This document shows positions 18,203 through 27,227 of a stretch of 64,000 nt of DNA, in pieces; position 1 is the first letter of the stretch, and every line of letters starts with the position of its first letter. Made by a program: the position numbers and the translations under genes. Below the pieces are notes generated by a model. The model had not been told where the DNA came from. It ran no database searches and saw only the letters and a program-made list of their open reading frames with translations. Origin of the DNA: Bin87 sp965217175 (lineage in GTDB: Bacteria > Chloroflexota > Dehalococcoidia > Lucifugimonadales > UBA3495); assembly GCA_965217175.1 (NCBI GenBank), contig OZ244251.1, positions 3,038,001 to 3,102,000 on the forward strand, read 5' to 3'.

Positions 18203-19133
18203 CGGCTATGGACGCCGCGTTGTAGACGCGACGCGCAGCGGCCTCGGGCACCATTCCTGAGAACAGCTCGGGGTGGATCATTTCGGCCAGAATTTCCAAA
18301 CCGGTGACCAGGCGAGGGCCCGAGCGGCTGGTATAGTTGCTGGCATCGATGACGAATACCCGGTTGTTTTGAACAGCCGGCAGGGATTCCCAACCGGGCC
18401 TGGCGGCCAACAGGGGCACATCCTGTAAACCGCGGGGCACTTCAAACCCACACGGCATAATGACCACGACATCCGGCTGACTTTCAACCACTGCATCCCA
18501 TTCGATAGGGAAAGAACCCATTTCTTTGTTGCCAAAGCAATTGACACCGCCGGCCAACTCAACCATCTCCGGGACCCAATGCCCGCCACACATGGGAGGG
18601 TCGGTCCATTCCAGGTGCAATACACGGGGCTGGTAATCGGCGATAGCGGCCTGCGTCGTGATTGCATCAATGCGTTGCTGCATGCGGGCTGTCACCACTT
18701 CCGCGGTTGCCTCGGCCCCGGTGGCCCGCCCGACGCGCCGTACATCTTCAAGTACGTCGCCCAGGTATTGGGGGTCCAGCGACAGAAGTTCCGGTTCTTT
18801 GTCCATGTTCACGGTGGACTCGGCGACCTGCCGAGAGGACACGGCTCAAACTTCGCAGATGGCTTGTGTCAGGAGCAAGTCGGGTTGAGCCGCATCCAGA
18901 ATGTCCTGATCTATGTGATAGATACCCAATCCCTCGGCCAGCCGTTCAGAAATGATCCGGTTGATTTCGCCGCTGCTGGGATTAGTGCCTTCGAAAACGC
19001 TCCTTACGACCCAGGGCTTGTCACGAGCTTGCGCCGGGTAATCGCATTCGTGGGTTACTCCGAAGAGTTGGTCTTCCAACCCCAGTTCGTAAACGATCTC
19101 GGTAGCCGATGGCAGAAATGAACAAATACGCAT
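18195..19133 (-). CDS. BtuF-like cobalamin-type binding protein, probable selenoprotein (Sec96)
   Basis: The frame is open for 312 residues if TGA 18846-18848 is read as an amino acid. The N-terminal part (MRICSFLPSATEIVYELGL, GVTHECDYP) and the C-terminal part (LHLEWTDPPMCGGHWVPEMV) are two halves of one BtuF/FepB-type periplasmic-binding fold. No signal peptide is present, as in the cytoplasmic branch labelled 'cobalamin-binding protein'. That branch usually has TQ..CEVCAVS; here the second Cys codon is TGA, giving C93-E-V-U96. A perfect 6-bp stem with loop AGGUC follows 10 nt after the TGA. ATG 19133 has AGGAAGG upstream. Sec insertion is inferred; a nonsense mutation is the alternative. 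Confidence 0.75.
18819..18848 (-). promoter_or_regulatory. Candidate bacterial SECIS element with its UGA
   Basis: On the - strand, TGA (18848-18846) is followed by 10 nt, then CUCGGC-AGGUC-GCCGAG (18835-18819). This is a perfect 6-bp stem with a 5-nt loop. The loop starts 16 nt after the UGA and contains GGU; as I recall, E. coli fdhF has an AGGUCU loop at nearly the same distance. There is no bulged U in the stem, unlike fdhF. Confidence 0.65.
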
Positions 19134-19240
19134 TGGTGAGCCTTCCTGTTGGTCAGGTCCGGTTCAGGGAGCACAATGCGGCAATTGTAGCACGGCGAGG
19201 ATGGCAGCACCCGGACCATCCGGTTGAAGGTGCGCCTCCG

Positions 19241-21256
19241 TTAATCGGAATCGACGCGGGGATCGGCATCGCTGCCGGGGTTGGGCGTCGTCGCGGTTTG
19301 TTGTAATACTGCGATTCTCTCTTCGAGCAACTGCCATAGCTCATCCTGCTCGTCCAGATGCTCGATCGCCGCGGCTACCAACAAATCGGGTCGCCTAGCG
19401 CCGGCAGAACCAGTGGATGGTGAGGGCGCGACTGGCCGGTGCGGGAGTCCGTTGGGCGACTCTGGGTCGCCTGGACGGATGGCGTCGTTACTCCAGTGCG
19501 TCATGCCGGGAAGGTGCCCGGCTTCAGACGTGAATGTATCGTGGAAAGCGGGTTCCAAAACGCGGTGTACCCGGAAGCTGATTATTCCCATAGCCAACGC
19601 TGGCGCCACCAACAGCAATATTGACAGGGGCGCCGAAAGGCTGCCCAGGGCGAACAGGCGGACCACCAGGGGCAGCGACAATACCACCAGCAGCGCGAGG
19701 AGCACGGTGGCGAGTCCGTTTTGCACCATAGTCCGCAGTGTCCCCCAGATTGGGTCGCCACTGCCCGGGCGACTCCCGGTGTCGTTTTCGCCGGTCGCGA
19801 GGCGTGCGAGGGTTCGCAGGGAGTGCCAGACGCTGATGGCCGAGGGTGTACTCAAACCGACAACGGCTCCGCCCATCAACAAGCCGAAGATACTTTGGGA
19901 AACCGGGAGGGCGTGCGGGAACAGCGCGGGCAGGGCGTACAACGCCACGGTGCCCCCGGCGGTGATAACCGCGATGATGCACAGGTTAATCAGCATACGC
20001 CGGCCGAGGTTGTGGAGGCGCGCGCCGGTCGGGCCGCCCAGAGAAAGCGCCGACCAGAACGTATCTACTCCCAACTGGATGGAGAGGTTAACCTCGTGCA
20101 ACGTAGACGGGGCGCGTCGCTCTACCCACAGGCACATAGGCAATGAAACTCGCATGGTGAGGGGCGCCAGGACCGACGTTATGGCCGTGGCAATTGCGAG
20201 CACTGGCCCCAACACAGAATTTCCCAAGGCATCCACCGGACTGACCCGCCCGATGGCCAGCGAAAATTCTCCCATTTGAGGCATCGTCATGCCCACCTGC
20301 ACCGCATCGTGGGGATTTCGGCCGGCCAGCGTGGCGCCGACGATGTTGGCTATAATCTTGCCGGCCATGAATACGCCGACAACTATGAGAGCCGGGACGA
20401 TGAAATCATCGAGGGTGCGAAAATCGATGAGCATCCCAATAGACAGGAAGAAGAGTGCGCCAAACATGTCTCGCACCGGGCTGACCAATCGGGTAACCCG
20501 GCCGGCAACTTCGGTATCTCCGATTACGACGCCGATAAGAAACGCTCCCGCAGCGCCTGACAAATCCAGTACATTGGCGCACAGCGCCAGGACAAAACAC
20601 CCGCCCAAACTGGCGACCAGCATTGATTCTTCGGATTGCGCCCGGGGCAACCAGCGCAGCAGCCGGACCATCCGTGGCGCCAGGAAGGTACCAAAAACCA
20701 GCACCGTGATGCAGAAAATGGCCAGTTTCGCAACCAGCACTCCGGCATCGGGCAGGCTGGCCGACCCGGTGGTGGCGAGGCCGGAAAGAATGGTCAGGAA
20801 TATTACAGCGGCGAAGTCTTCCACCAGGAGTATGCCCACGACAGTTTGACCCCAGCCGGAACGCAATTTTCCGGTGTCACGCAGACCTTTCAACAGTATG
20901 GCTGAGCTGCTAATTGCCAGGGCGCCGCCCAAATACAAGCCGTAGACTCCCTCCAGACCCAGGACGGCGCTGGCGATCCACATTCCGAAGAGGGTGAGCA
21001 CGCTGATCTCAACGACACCGATAACCAGTACCCGAAACCCGATGCTGCGGATCCGGCGCCATCCCAACTCTAGCCCTATCCCGAATAGGAGCAGCACCAA
21101 TCCAAGCTCTGCCAACAGGCCGATAGTGTCCAGGTTGCTGATGAGCGGACTGGGCAGCGTAAAGGGACCGATGAGGAGTCCGGCCAGCAGGTAACCCAAC
21201 ACGGGCGGCTGCCAGACCAACCGGGCTAAAGCCAACCCTGCTGCGGCTATCGCCAT
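19241..21256 (-). CDS. CPA2-family cation:proton antiporter (KefB-like)
   Basis: The 671-residue protein has 12-13 membrane helices of the Na+/H+ or K+/H+ exchanger type: PPVLGYLLAGLLIGPFTLP, LAELGLVLLLFGIGLEL, the discontinuous-helix region LSGAAGAFLIGVVIGDTEV and MPQMGEFSLAIG. A second membrane region and a soluble tail without an obvious RCK/TrkA-N domain follow. The ATG at 21256 falls inside the first helix. The frame continues upstream (SASLLKDFAVAM) to an ATA at 21332-21334 with GGGAGG before it, so the true start is probably there or at another non-ATG codon. Confidence 0.85.
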   Translation of the reverse strand: MAIAAAGLALARLVWQPPVLGYLLAGLLIGPFTLPSPLISNLDTIGLLAELGLVLLLFGIGLELGWRRIRSIGFRVLVIGVVEISVLTLFGMWIASAVLGLEGVYGLYLGGALAISSSAILLKGLRDTGKLRSGWGQTVVGILLVEDFAAVIFLTILSGLATTGSASLPDAGVLVAKLAIFCITVLVFGTFLAPRMVRLLRWLPRAQSEESMLVASLGGCFVLALCANVLDLSGAAGAFLIGVVIGDTEVAGRVTRLVSPVRDMFGALFFLSIGMLIDFRTLDDFIVPALIVVGVFMAGKIIANIVGATLAGRNPHDAVQVGMTMPQMGEFSLAIGRVSPVDALGNSVLGPVLAIATAITSVLAPLTMRVSLPMCLWVERRAPSTLHEVNLSIQLGVDTFWSALSLGGPTGARLHNLGRRMLINLCIIAVITAGGTVALYALPALFPHALPVSQSIFGLLMGGAVVGLSTPSAISVWHSLRTLARLATGENDTGSRPGSGDPIWGTLRTMVQNGLATVLLALLVVLSLPLVVRLFALGSLSAPLSILLLVAPALAMGIISFRVHRVLEPAFHDTFTSEAGHLPGMTHWSNDAIRPGDPESPNGLPHRPVAPSPSTGSAGARRPDLLVAAAIEHLDEQDELWQLLEERIAVLQQTATTPNPGSDADPRVDSD

Positions 21257-21343
21257 AGCGACGGCAAAATCTTTGAGGAGGGATGCGCTACCCTCGGACA
21301 GGCTGGCGGCGAACAGGGAAAGTGGAAACTCTATAGTGGACCT

Positions 21344-21386
21344 CCCGAGATACAGGGCTTCTTCAACCCCGGTAGGTCAGATCGGG
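21344..21386 (-). promoter_or_regulatory. Possible structured 5' leader of the antiporter gene
   Basis: Upstream of the antiporter, CCCGA (rc of 21382-21386) can pair with TCGGG (rc of 21344-21348), which abuts the AGG of the ribosome-binding site. An inner GGG/CCC hairpin lies between them (21355-21369). Pairing would hide the ribosome-binding site. I do not recognise a known riboswitch class. Confidence 0.22.
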
Positions 21387-21610
21387 TTCACGCGGATCGA
21401 TCGACATTAGATGCGGGCTATCCGGTGTGGATCTGGGACATTCGCCAATCCGAACAGACGGTTGGCCTAAAAAGTACGAAACGACCGGCAGGGAGTGTAA
21501 TGGTACGCCACCCAGCCGGTCGGTGCATGGACGGGTCTCAGCCCTTTCCGGTGATATGTTTTGTCACGAGAACCCGGGGAGGAACTGATGCCAAAAACTT
21601 GTTGGGCCGG

Positions 21611-22057
21611 TCAGGAGTGCTTCTGGCGTCCTTCGGAAACGAATTCAGCGGTTACGGAAGTGCTTGGCGTCGCCACGGCGACGGAACCATACAGCGGTCA
21701 ACGTTTTTTCCAGGTGTCCACGAGATGGTTACCCTGATCGTCGTCCACGCCCCAGATTTTGAAGTGGATACGGACGTCGGCATAGAGGGTCAAGTCCCCG
21801 GGGACGGAGTCTGGATCGCGGTACGCTTCGGCCGACACTTCCATGAAATTGACCGGAGAATCGTCGGTGACGGCGATACGTTCCACCATGTTGACCGCAC
21901 ACGCGGTGATTCCGGAGAGAAACAGCTCGCCGGAGTGCACCGCGTCTCCGCTTCCATCGTCTGCCACCCAGTGGTGTGTCCGGGCATTGCAGATTGCCCT
22001 CCCGTGGGTGCCAGAGCTGTAGGTTTGGGCCTGATAGGCCAGTTCTAGTTCCGCCAT
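21611..22057 (-). CDS. OsmC-family protein, probable selenoprotein (Sec120)
   Basis: Reading TGA 21698-21700 as an amino acid gives a 148-residue OsmC/Ohr-fold protein. The first active-site Cys is Cys53 (FLSGITACAVNMVERI). The second, normally Cys in a CP motif, is the TGA: KKR-U-PLYGSVAVATP, followed by the ordinary family C-terminus to TGA 21611-21613. OsmC proteins reduce organic peroxides with this pair. Without readthrough the protein would lose its second catalytic residue and last strand. A stem-loop follows the TGA. OsmC-like proteins are an already reported selenoprotein family in metagenomes. ATG 22057 has GAGGGGG upstream. Confidence 0.82.
21665..21689 (-). promoter_or_regulatory. 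Candidate bacterial SECIS element of the OsmC gene
   Basis: On the - strand, CGUCGC (21683-21678) pairs with GCGACG (21673-21668) around loop CGUG. A lower UGG/CCA helix extends it (21689-21687 with 21667-21665), leaving a 3-nt bulge UUC on the 5' side. The loop begins 20 nt after the UGA at 21700-21698. Loop size, G in the first two loop bases and the 5' bulge fit the bacterial SECIS pattern. Confidence 0.65.
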
Positions 22058-22245
22058 GATTCCCCCTCATGATGCATGTAGTCGTCAGTGCGTTTGGGTG
22101 TTGTTCAAAGCGAGTGGTAAGATGCCCCAATAATAAACGATGTCGGGCTTGCCCGCCAACTGAATTGACGAAGGGATTGTTGTCGTAAGCCAGAGTTGGC
22201 GGATTCGGTGGCGGTTATCCAGAGAGTCGATGCGAAATATCCACA

Positions 22246-22956
22246 ATGACCAGCGACCACGGACAGAACGACAACAAACAAGATGGCGGGTTTGGCGTCG
22301 TTGTGGTTGCCGCCGGCAGCAGTACCCGCATGGGGGGAACCGATAAAATCTTCGCCCTGATCAACGGGATTCCGCTGATAGTGCACACATTGCGCCGCCT
22401 TGCCGCATCGGAAACCGTTGAACGCATAATATTGGTGGTAGCCAAGGATGCCGTAAGCATGGCGGAAGCCCTGTTGAAGCGGCATGGTGTGGCGAAGGTG
22501 GCCGGCGTGTGTGCGGGGGGAACCAGGCGGCAAGATTCGGTTTACGCCGGGCTGCAGTCACTGGGCGATTGCCAGTGGGTGGCCATCCACGACGGAGCGC
22601 GTCCATGCGTGGACGCTGGGATACTCGACCGGGCGTTGGAAGCGGTGCGCGAATCGGGAGCTGCGGTAGCGGCGGTGCCGGTCACCGACACGATAAAAGT
22701 GGTAGGTGAAGACCACACGGTTACCGACACACCGCCCAGGGCGAAATTGTGGGCGGCGCAAACGCCCCAGGTGTTTGGGGTGCGATTGCTGGTCGACGCC
22801 CACGTTTCGGCCGCCGGAGAATTTACCGACGATGCGGCGATGGTAGAGGCGATGGGGCATCCGGTGAAGGTTTTCCTGGGAAGCTACGAGAATATAAAAG
22901 TCACTACGCCAGCGGATTTCACGATGGTGTCGCAGATCCTGTCAGTAGAACAGTGA
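22246..22956 (+). CDS. ispD: 2-C-methyl-D-erythritol 4-phosphate cytidylyltransferase
   Basis: The 236-residue IspD carries out the third step of the MEP isoprenoid pathway, joining CTP and MEP. The CTP-binding loop is VVVVAAGSSTRMGG with Lys in TDKIF. GGTRRQDSVYAGLQ, VAIHDGARPCVD and AAVPVTDTIK are the other family motifs. It is separated from ispF by one small membrane-protein gene. It is divergent from the OsmC gene. Confidence 0.92.
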   Translation: MTSDHGQNDNKQDGGFGVVVVAAGSSTRMGGTDKIFALINGIPLIVHTLRRLAASETVERIILVVAKDAVSMAEALLKRHGVAKVAGVCAGGTRRQDSVYAGLQSLGDCQWVAIHDGARPCVDAGILDRALEAVRESGAAVAAVPVTDTIKVVGEDHTVTDTPPRAKLWAAQTPQVFGVRLLVDAHVSAAGEFTDDAAMVEAMGHPVKVFLGSYENIKVTTPADFTMVSQILSVEQ

Positions 22957-23092
22957 TCAAATTCGCATAAAGGGCCCCCCGTGCTTCTAGAACCTTTGCA
23001 GTACGCGGCGATATGATGTGATGGCCGATGATGCCGCGGCCGTCGGCATCTGAATGCTCCGTATCTGAATGCTCCGAGGAGGAGGACGCCCC

Positions 23093-23533
23093 ATGGCATC
23101 TCGCGCCGTAAACCGAGACCGTTACCGCCAGTACGCGCGATTCCTTCGAAATAGCGCAGATCGCCTGAACGCCGAGATAACTCCGGGCGGACTGGATCAA
23201 CTGCTGTCTCAGGTTAATGCGGAACGAAACAAGTTCATGATATGGGAGATTACCTGGCTGCTGGTAGCAATTATTGCCGCCGGACCGGTAGTCATGATTG
23301 CCGCCGTTCAGTTTGAGGTAGCGCTGCCAGAACCCATAGCGACGCGAGCGCATATTTTCCACCTCCAGGTAGTTACGATAGAGAATATGGTGGCCTGGTC
23401 GGCTACCCTCATTTCGATTGGGGTGTTTGTGGTTGCTGCGGTGGTTGCGTTCTCGCCGATTATTCTCCACGGAGACGCTGTGAAGGACCTGGAGCAGGCC
23501 AACAAGGTGCTGAAAATTCGCCGCAAAGCATAA
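23093..23533 (+). CDS. Small two-helix membrane protein, unknown function
   Basis: The 146-residue protein has a basic, helical N-terminus (about 1-45) and two membrane helices (ITWLLVAIIAAGPVVMIAAV and MVAWSATLISIGVFVVAAVV). Its C-terminal tail is charged and helical (KDLEQANKVLKIRRK). No family is recognised. ATG 23093 follows GGAGGAGG. It sits between ispD and ispF, where other genomes often carry a different membrane or PIN/TRAM gene. Confidence 0.65.
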   Translation: MASRAVNRDRYRQYARFLRNSADRLNAEITPGGLDQLLSQVNAERNKFMIWEITWLLVAIIAAGPVVMIAAVQFEVALPEPIATRAHIFHLQVVTIENMVAWSATLISIGVFVVAAVVAFSPIILHGDAVKDLEQANKVLKIRRKA

Positions 23534-23679
23534 ACACCGCGTTGCCCAGCAACGTTGCACCAGGCATCAGAGGCATTCATTGAAACTGCCATCGAGATTG
23601 CGCCCTGGGAAGGCTGGATTCAACACGAACTGGGATGGTTTGCCGATCCCGGCTGTTTACGAAATGCTGAGGTAGTTGG

Positions 23680-24156
23680 GTGGAGTATCGAGTAGGCACC
23701 GGCGCTGATGCTCACGCCCTGGCGGTGGGGAGGCCCCTGATACTCGGCGGCGTGGACGTTCCACACTCTCACGGTCTGGAAGGTCACAGCGATGGCGATG
23801 TCCTCAGTCATGCCATCATCGACGCGTTGCTGGGGGCGGCCGGGTTGGGGGATATCGGCGCGCATTTCCCTCCGGGAGACACATCGCTGGTCGGAATCAG
23901 CAGCCTGATCCTACTGGAACGCACTGCTGAGATAATTGGTGTGGACGGTTGGTGCATCGCCAACGTAGATGCTACAATGCTGGCGCAACGGCCTCGGTTG
24001 TCGACTTATATAGGGAAGATGCGTAGCAAAATCGCTGACGCGCTGGCGACCGAACACCAGATTATCAACCTAAAGGCAACCACCACAGATTACTTGGGTT
24101 TCACCGGACGGGAAGAAGGCATCGCCGCCATCGCAGTGGCGCTGTTATCCCGATAG
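23680..24156 (+). CDS. ispF: 2-C-methyl-D-erythritol 2,4-cyclodiphosphate synthase
   Basis: The 158-residue IspF cyclises CDP-ME-2-phosphate in the MEP pathway. Zn-binding residues are in GADAHAL and GHSDGDVLSHAI, and GLGDIGAHFPPGD, NVDATMLAQRP and ATTTDYLGFTGREEGIA are signature segments. The start is GTG 23680 with GAGG 7 nt upstream. cysS follows 42 bp later, an arrangement common in bacteria. Confidence 0.93.
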   Translation: MEYRVGTGADAHALAVGRPLILGGVDVPHSHGLEGHSDGDVLSHAIIDALLGAAGLGDIGAHFPPGDTSLVGISSLILLERTAEIIGVDGWCIANVDATMLAQRPRLSTYIGKMRSKIADALATEHQIINLKATTTDYLGFTGREEGIAAIAVALLSR

Positions 24157-24198
24157 TGGACGGTAATCTGCAAATGGTATAGACGCTAACGGTTCACC

Positions 24199-25572
24199 AT
24201 GAAGCTCTACAACACCTTGAGCGGGACAGTCGAAGAGTTCACCCCCGCTGACGGCAACCTCGTCAAGATGTATGTATGCGGCGTAACACCGTATTCATCG
24301 ACGCACGTCGGCCATGCTTTGAGCTACGTGGTATTCGATACGCTGCGTCGCTACCTGGAACACAACGGGTACGAGGTTCGCCACGTCCAGAATTTCACCG
24401 ACGTCGACGACAAGATAATTCAGCGGGCCAGGGAACGGGGCATCAGCGAAGATGAACTCGTTTCCGAATACATCGATGATTACTTCCACGCCATGGATTC
24501 GCTGAACATCAAGCGTGCTGCGGAGTATCCAAGAGCGACTCGGGAGATTCCAAGGATCATTGACGCAATCGGTGGCCTGATCGATCGGGGCCATGCGTAT
24601 TCGACCGCCGGCGACGTTTATTTCCGGGTCACCAGCAAGGATGACTACGGCAAACTGAGCCACCGGTCTCTGGACAGCATGATAGCCGGCGCCCGCATTC
24701 AGGTTGACGAAAACAAAGAGCACCCCATGGACTTTGTGTTGTGGAAGGGAGCCAAGGAAGGCGAGCCGTCCTGGCCCAGCCCGTGGGGACCCGGGAGGCC
24801 CGGCTGGCACATCGAATGTACGGCGATGTCGCTGGAATACCTGGGGGAACAGCTGGACATCCACGGGGGCGGTCAGGACCTGGTATTTCCACACCACGAA
24901 AACGAGATCGCCCAGAGCGAATGTTACACGGGCGCCAAGCCCTTTTCCCGGTATTGGATGCACAACGGATTGCTGCAATTGGGCTCGGACAAGATGAGCA
25001 AATCGTTGGGGAATCTGGTGTCGGTCGTAGACGCGCTGGAACGATTCCATCCGGATACCATGCGCCTGTATTTCCTCAGCAGCCACTACCGCAGTCCGTT
25101 GGCCTACAGTGAAGAGGGTGCGGCTGCGATCGAACGGAGTCTGGAACGAATCCGCCATGCACTGACTCCGGGGACGGGTTTCGGCCCTCAGGTGGAGGGT
25201 GAAACCCATGCTGACCGATTCATGGCTGCAATGGATGACGACCTGAATACTCCCCAGGCCATAGCCGCATTGTTCGACCTGGCGCGGGACATAAACCGGG
25301 GGCGGGATTCGGGGCGCCAGGTCGGTGAGGCTCAAAAGACTTTGCGAGATCTGGGCGCGGTATTGGGGTTGAACTTCGTGGAAGTTGAGGACAGCTCTGA
25401 TCAACTGGCGGCGGCTCCGTTTATAGATTTGCTGGTTTCCATAAGGTCCGAATTACGCGGAGCGCGGCAATTCGAAATGGCGGACAGCATTCGGAATCAA
25501 TTGGCGGAGCAGGGTGTTTTGCTGGAAGACGGGCCGCAGGGCACCCAGTGGGAATACCAGAGCCACAATTAG
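24199..25572 (+). CDS. cysS: Cysteinyl-tRNA synthetase
   Basis: The 457-residue class I synthetase charges tRNA-Cys. The HIGH-type motif is in SSTHVGHALSYV, the catalytic zinc cysteines include YVCGVTP and WHIECTAMS, and the second signature is DKMSKSLGN. A short DALR-type domain ends the protein. It follows ispF and probably shares its transcript with the downstream oxidase (10 bp gap). Confidence 0.95.
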   Translation: MKLYNTLSGTVEEFTPADGNLVKMYVCGVTPYSSTHVGHALSYVVFDTLRRYLEHNGYEVRHVQNFTDVDDKIIQRARERGISEDELVSEYIDDYFHAMDSLNIKRAAEYPRATREIPRIIDAIGGLIDRGHAYSTAGDVYFRVTSKDDYGKLSHRSLDSMIAGARIQVDENKEHPMDFVLWKGAKEGEPSWPSPWGPGRPGWHIECTAMSLEYLGEQLDIHGGGQDLVFPHHENEIAQSECYTGAKPFSRYWMHNGLLQLGSDKMSKSLGNLVSVVDALERFHPDTMRLYFLSSHYRSPLAYSEEGAAAIERSLERIRHALTPGTGFGPQVEGETHADRFMAAMDDDLNTPQAIAALFDLARDINRGRDSGRQVGEAQKTLRDLGAVLGLNFVEVEDSSDQLAAAPFIDLLVSIRSELRGARQFEMADSIRNQLAEQGVLLEDGPQGTQWEYQSHN

Positions 25573-25581
25573 CAGTCTACC

Positions 25582-27024
25582 GTGCCCGATCACCGTTCGT
25601 CAGCCACGTCCCCGGATTTGGCATCTATCGCCAACCGGTTGTGTGATGTTGTAGGGTCCGATCACGTTCTGACCGATCCGGTATCGCTTGATCGTTATTC
25701 CGCCGACGCGCTCACACCGTATCGCGCCTATTATGCGGATGCGGCGTTCGATCGGCTGGCAGACGTCGTGGTGCGTCCAGAGGACGTCAAGCAGGTTTCC
25801 AGAATCGTGCAACTGGCCCAATCGGAACGAATTCCGGTGATCCCCTACGGCGGCGGAACCGGTGTGATGGGCGGAGTGCTCCCGATACACGGCGGGATCA
25901 TCGTAGATGTGGGGCGGATGAACCGACTGCTGACCCTTAGTGTGAGCGCTCTCACCGCCGATGTGCAGGCTGGCATGGTTTTGGAAGACCTGTACAACGC
26001 GCTGGCTCCCAGCGGGTTGATGCCGGGTCATGATCCCTACAGCGTGCCCATTGCCACCGTTGCCGGGACGATTTCTACGAACGGAGTGGGTTACCGGGCC
26101 GCCGCGTTTGGGCCGATGGGAGACCAGGTTGTGGCGCTGGAAGTCGTGCTCCCAGACGGGCGAATACTGGACACTAACGCGGTTCCCAAATTGTCGTCGG
26201 GTCCGAACCTGAAGCACCTGTTCATAGGGGCCGAGGGAGTATTTGGAATCATTACCAGAGCGACCATCAAAGTGTTCCGGATACCAGAGGCGTCGGCGTT
26301 CGCCACGGTGGAATTCGAAGATTTTGAAGCTGGCTTCGCGGCGGTGAATGAGATTGTTGGCCTTGGGATTCGGCCGACCCTACTGGATTTGAGCGAGGAT
26401 GACGACGGCATCCTGCTGCATTTGCTGTTCGAGGGGTTCCGGGAAGGGGTGGATTCGTCACTGGAGCGGACTTTGAAGGTTTGCAGCGAAGCTGGCGGCC
26501 GGGACGTGGGTGAGCAATCTACTGTGAATTACTGGGTGCACCGACATGATTCAGCGTTGAACTACCGTGAAACCGCTCTGGGTCGGCCCAGAACAGAGCG
26601 CTGGCAGCGCCAATGGGGGCGCACCTTCGATTACTTGCACATGAGTTTGCCGGCAGACCGGGTTCTGGACTACCGCCGACGGGCCGATGAATTGCTGGCG
26701 GCGCGCAGCATACACGTGGTGGAGTATTCGTTGTGGGGCCGGCCGGAGTTTTTCTCGATGTTGGTAGTGCCGGATCGTCCCCGGCGCAAGGCAGGTCGGG
26801 GCAACCGGGAAGCCGAGGTTCGGAGCAATCTGGCTGCCGGTGTGGATGAAGTCCTGAAACTGGCGCAGGATATGGGCGGCATAATGGAGTATTGCCACGG
26901 GGTGGGCGTGAAGTTGAACCACCTGTTGCCTCGGGAACTGGGCAATAGCTGGCCTGTGTTGCAGGACCTCAAGCGCACTCTGGATCCGGCCGGCATCATG
27001 AATCCGGGGAAATTGGCCTTGTAG
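25582..27024 (+). CDS. FAD-binding oxidase (GlcD/ADHAPS-like)
   Basis: The 480-residue flavoprotein has a PCMH-type FAD domain (IPVIPYGGGTGVMGGVLP, then SVPIATVAGTISTNGVGYRA) and an FAD-linked oxidase C-terminal domain. The C-terminal half (YCHGVGVKLNHLLPREL, LDPAGIMNPGKL) is closest to the glycolate-oxidase/D-lactate-dehydrogenase and alkyl-DHAP-synthase group. It oxidises a 2-hydroxyacid or makes an ether lipid precursor; sequence alone does not decide. GTG 25582 is used as start, without a clear ribosome-binding site. Confidence 0.85.
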   Translation: MPDHRSSATSPDLASIANRLCDVVGSDHVLTDPVSLDRYSADALTPYRAYYADAAFDRLADVVVRPEDVKQVSRIVQLAQSERIPVIPYGGGTGVMGGVLPIHGGIIVDVGRMNRLLTLSVSALTADVQAGMVLEDLYNALAPSGLMPGHDPYSVPIATVAGTISTNGVGYRAAAFGPMGDQVVALEVVLPDGRILDTNAVPKLSSGPNLKHLFIGAEGVFGIITRATIKVFRIPEASAFATVEFEDFEAGFAAVNEIVGLGIRPTLLDLSEDDDGILLHLLFEGFREGVDSSLERTLKVCSEAGGRDVGEQSTVNYWVHRHDSALNYRETALGRPRTERWQRQWGRTFDYLHMSLPADRVLDYRRRADELLAARSIHVVEYSLWGRPEFFSMLVVPDRPRRKAGRGNREAEVRSNLAAGVDEVLKLAQDMGGIMEYCHGVGVKLNHLLPRELGNSWPVLQDLKRTLDPAGIMNPGKLAL

Positions 27025-27055
27025 CGTCGCGAGGTATCCGTTCCCGCCTGGATCT

Positions 27056-27079
27056 ACGACCGTTCATCGGTCGTTTTTT
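27056..27079 (+). terminator. Rho-independent terminator
   Basis: ACGACCG (27056-27062), loop TTCAT, CGGTCGT (27068-27074) and a run of six T form a textbook intrinsic terminator 32 bp after the oxidase stop. It ends the ispD-cysS-oxidase run. Confidence 0.88.
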
Positions 27080-27147
27080 GTTGACTCGGTGGGAATTCAA
27101 TATGATATATATTGTGAAATCAAATGGTAGCAATGATGTAAAATCTG

Positions 27148-27176
27148 TTGACCTGATGGTAAAGTTGTTGTATCAT
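27148..27176 (+). promoter_or_regulatory. Sigma-70-type promoter for the 98-aa gene
   Basis: TTGACC (27148-27153) and TATCAT (27171-27176) are separated by 17 bp, in an AT-rich stretch that contrasts with its GC-rich surroundings. The coding start is 52 bp downstream of the -10 box. Confidence 0.6.
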
Positions 27177-27227
27177 AAATTCACATGAACTGAGGTCGAC
27201 AGTATTTGTACTCGACAGGAGGAACCC

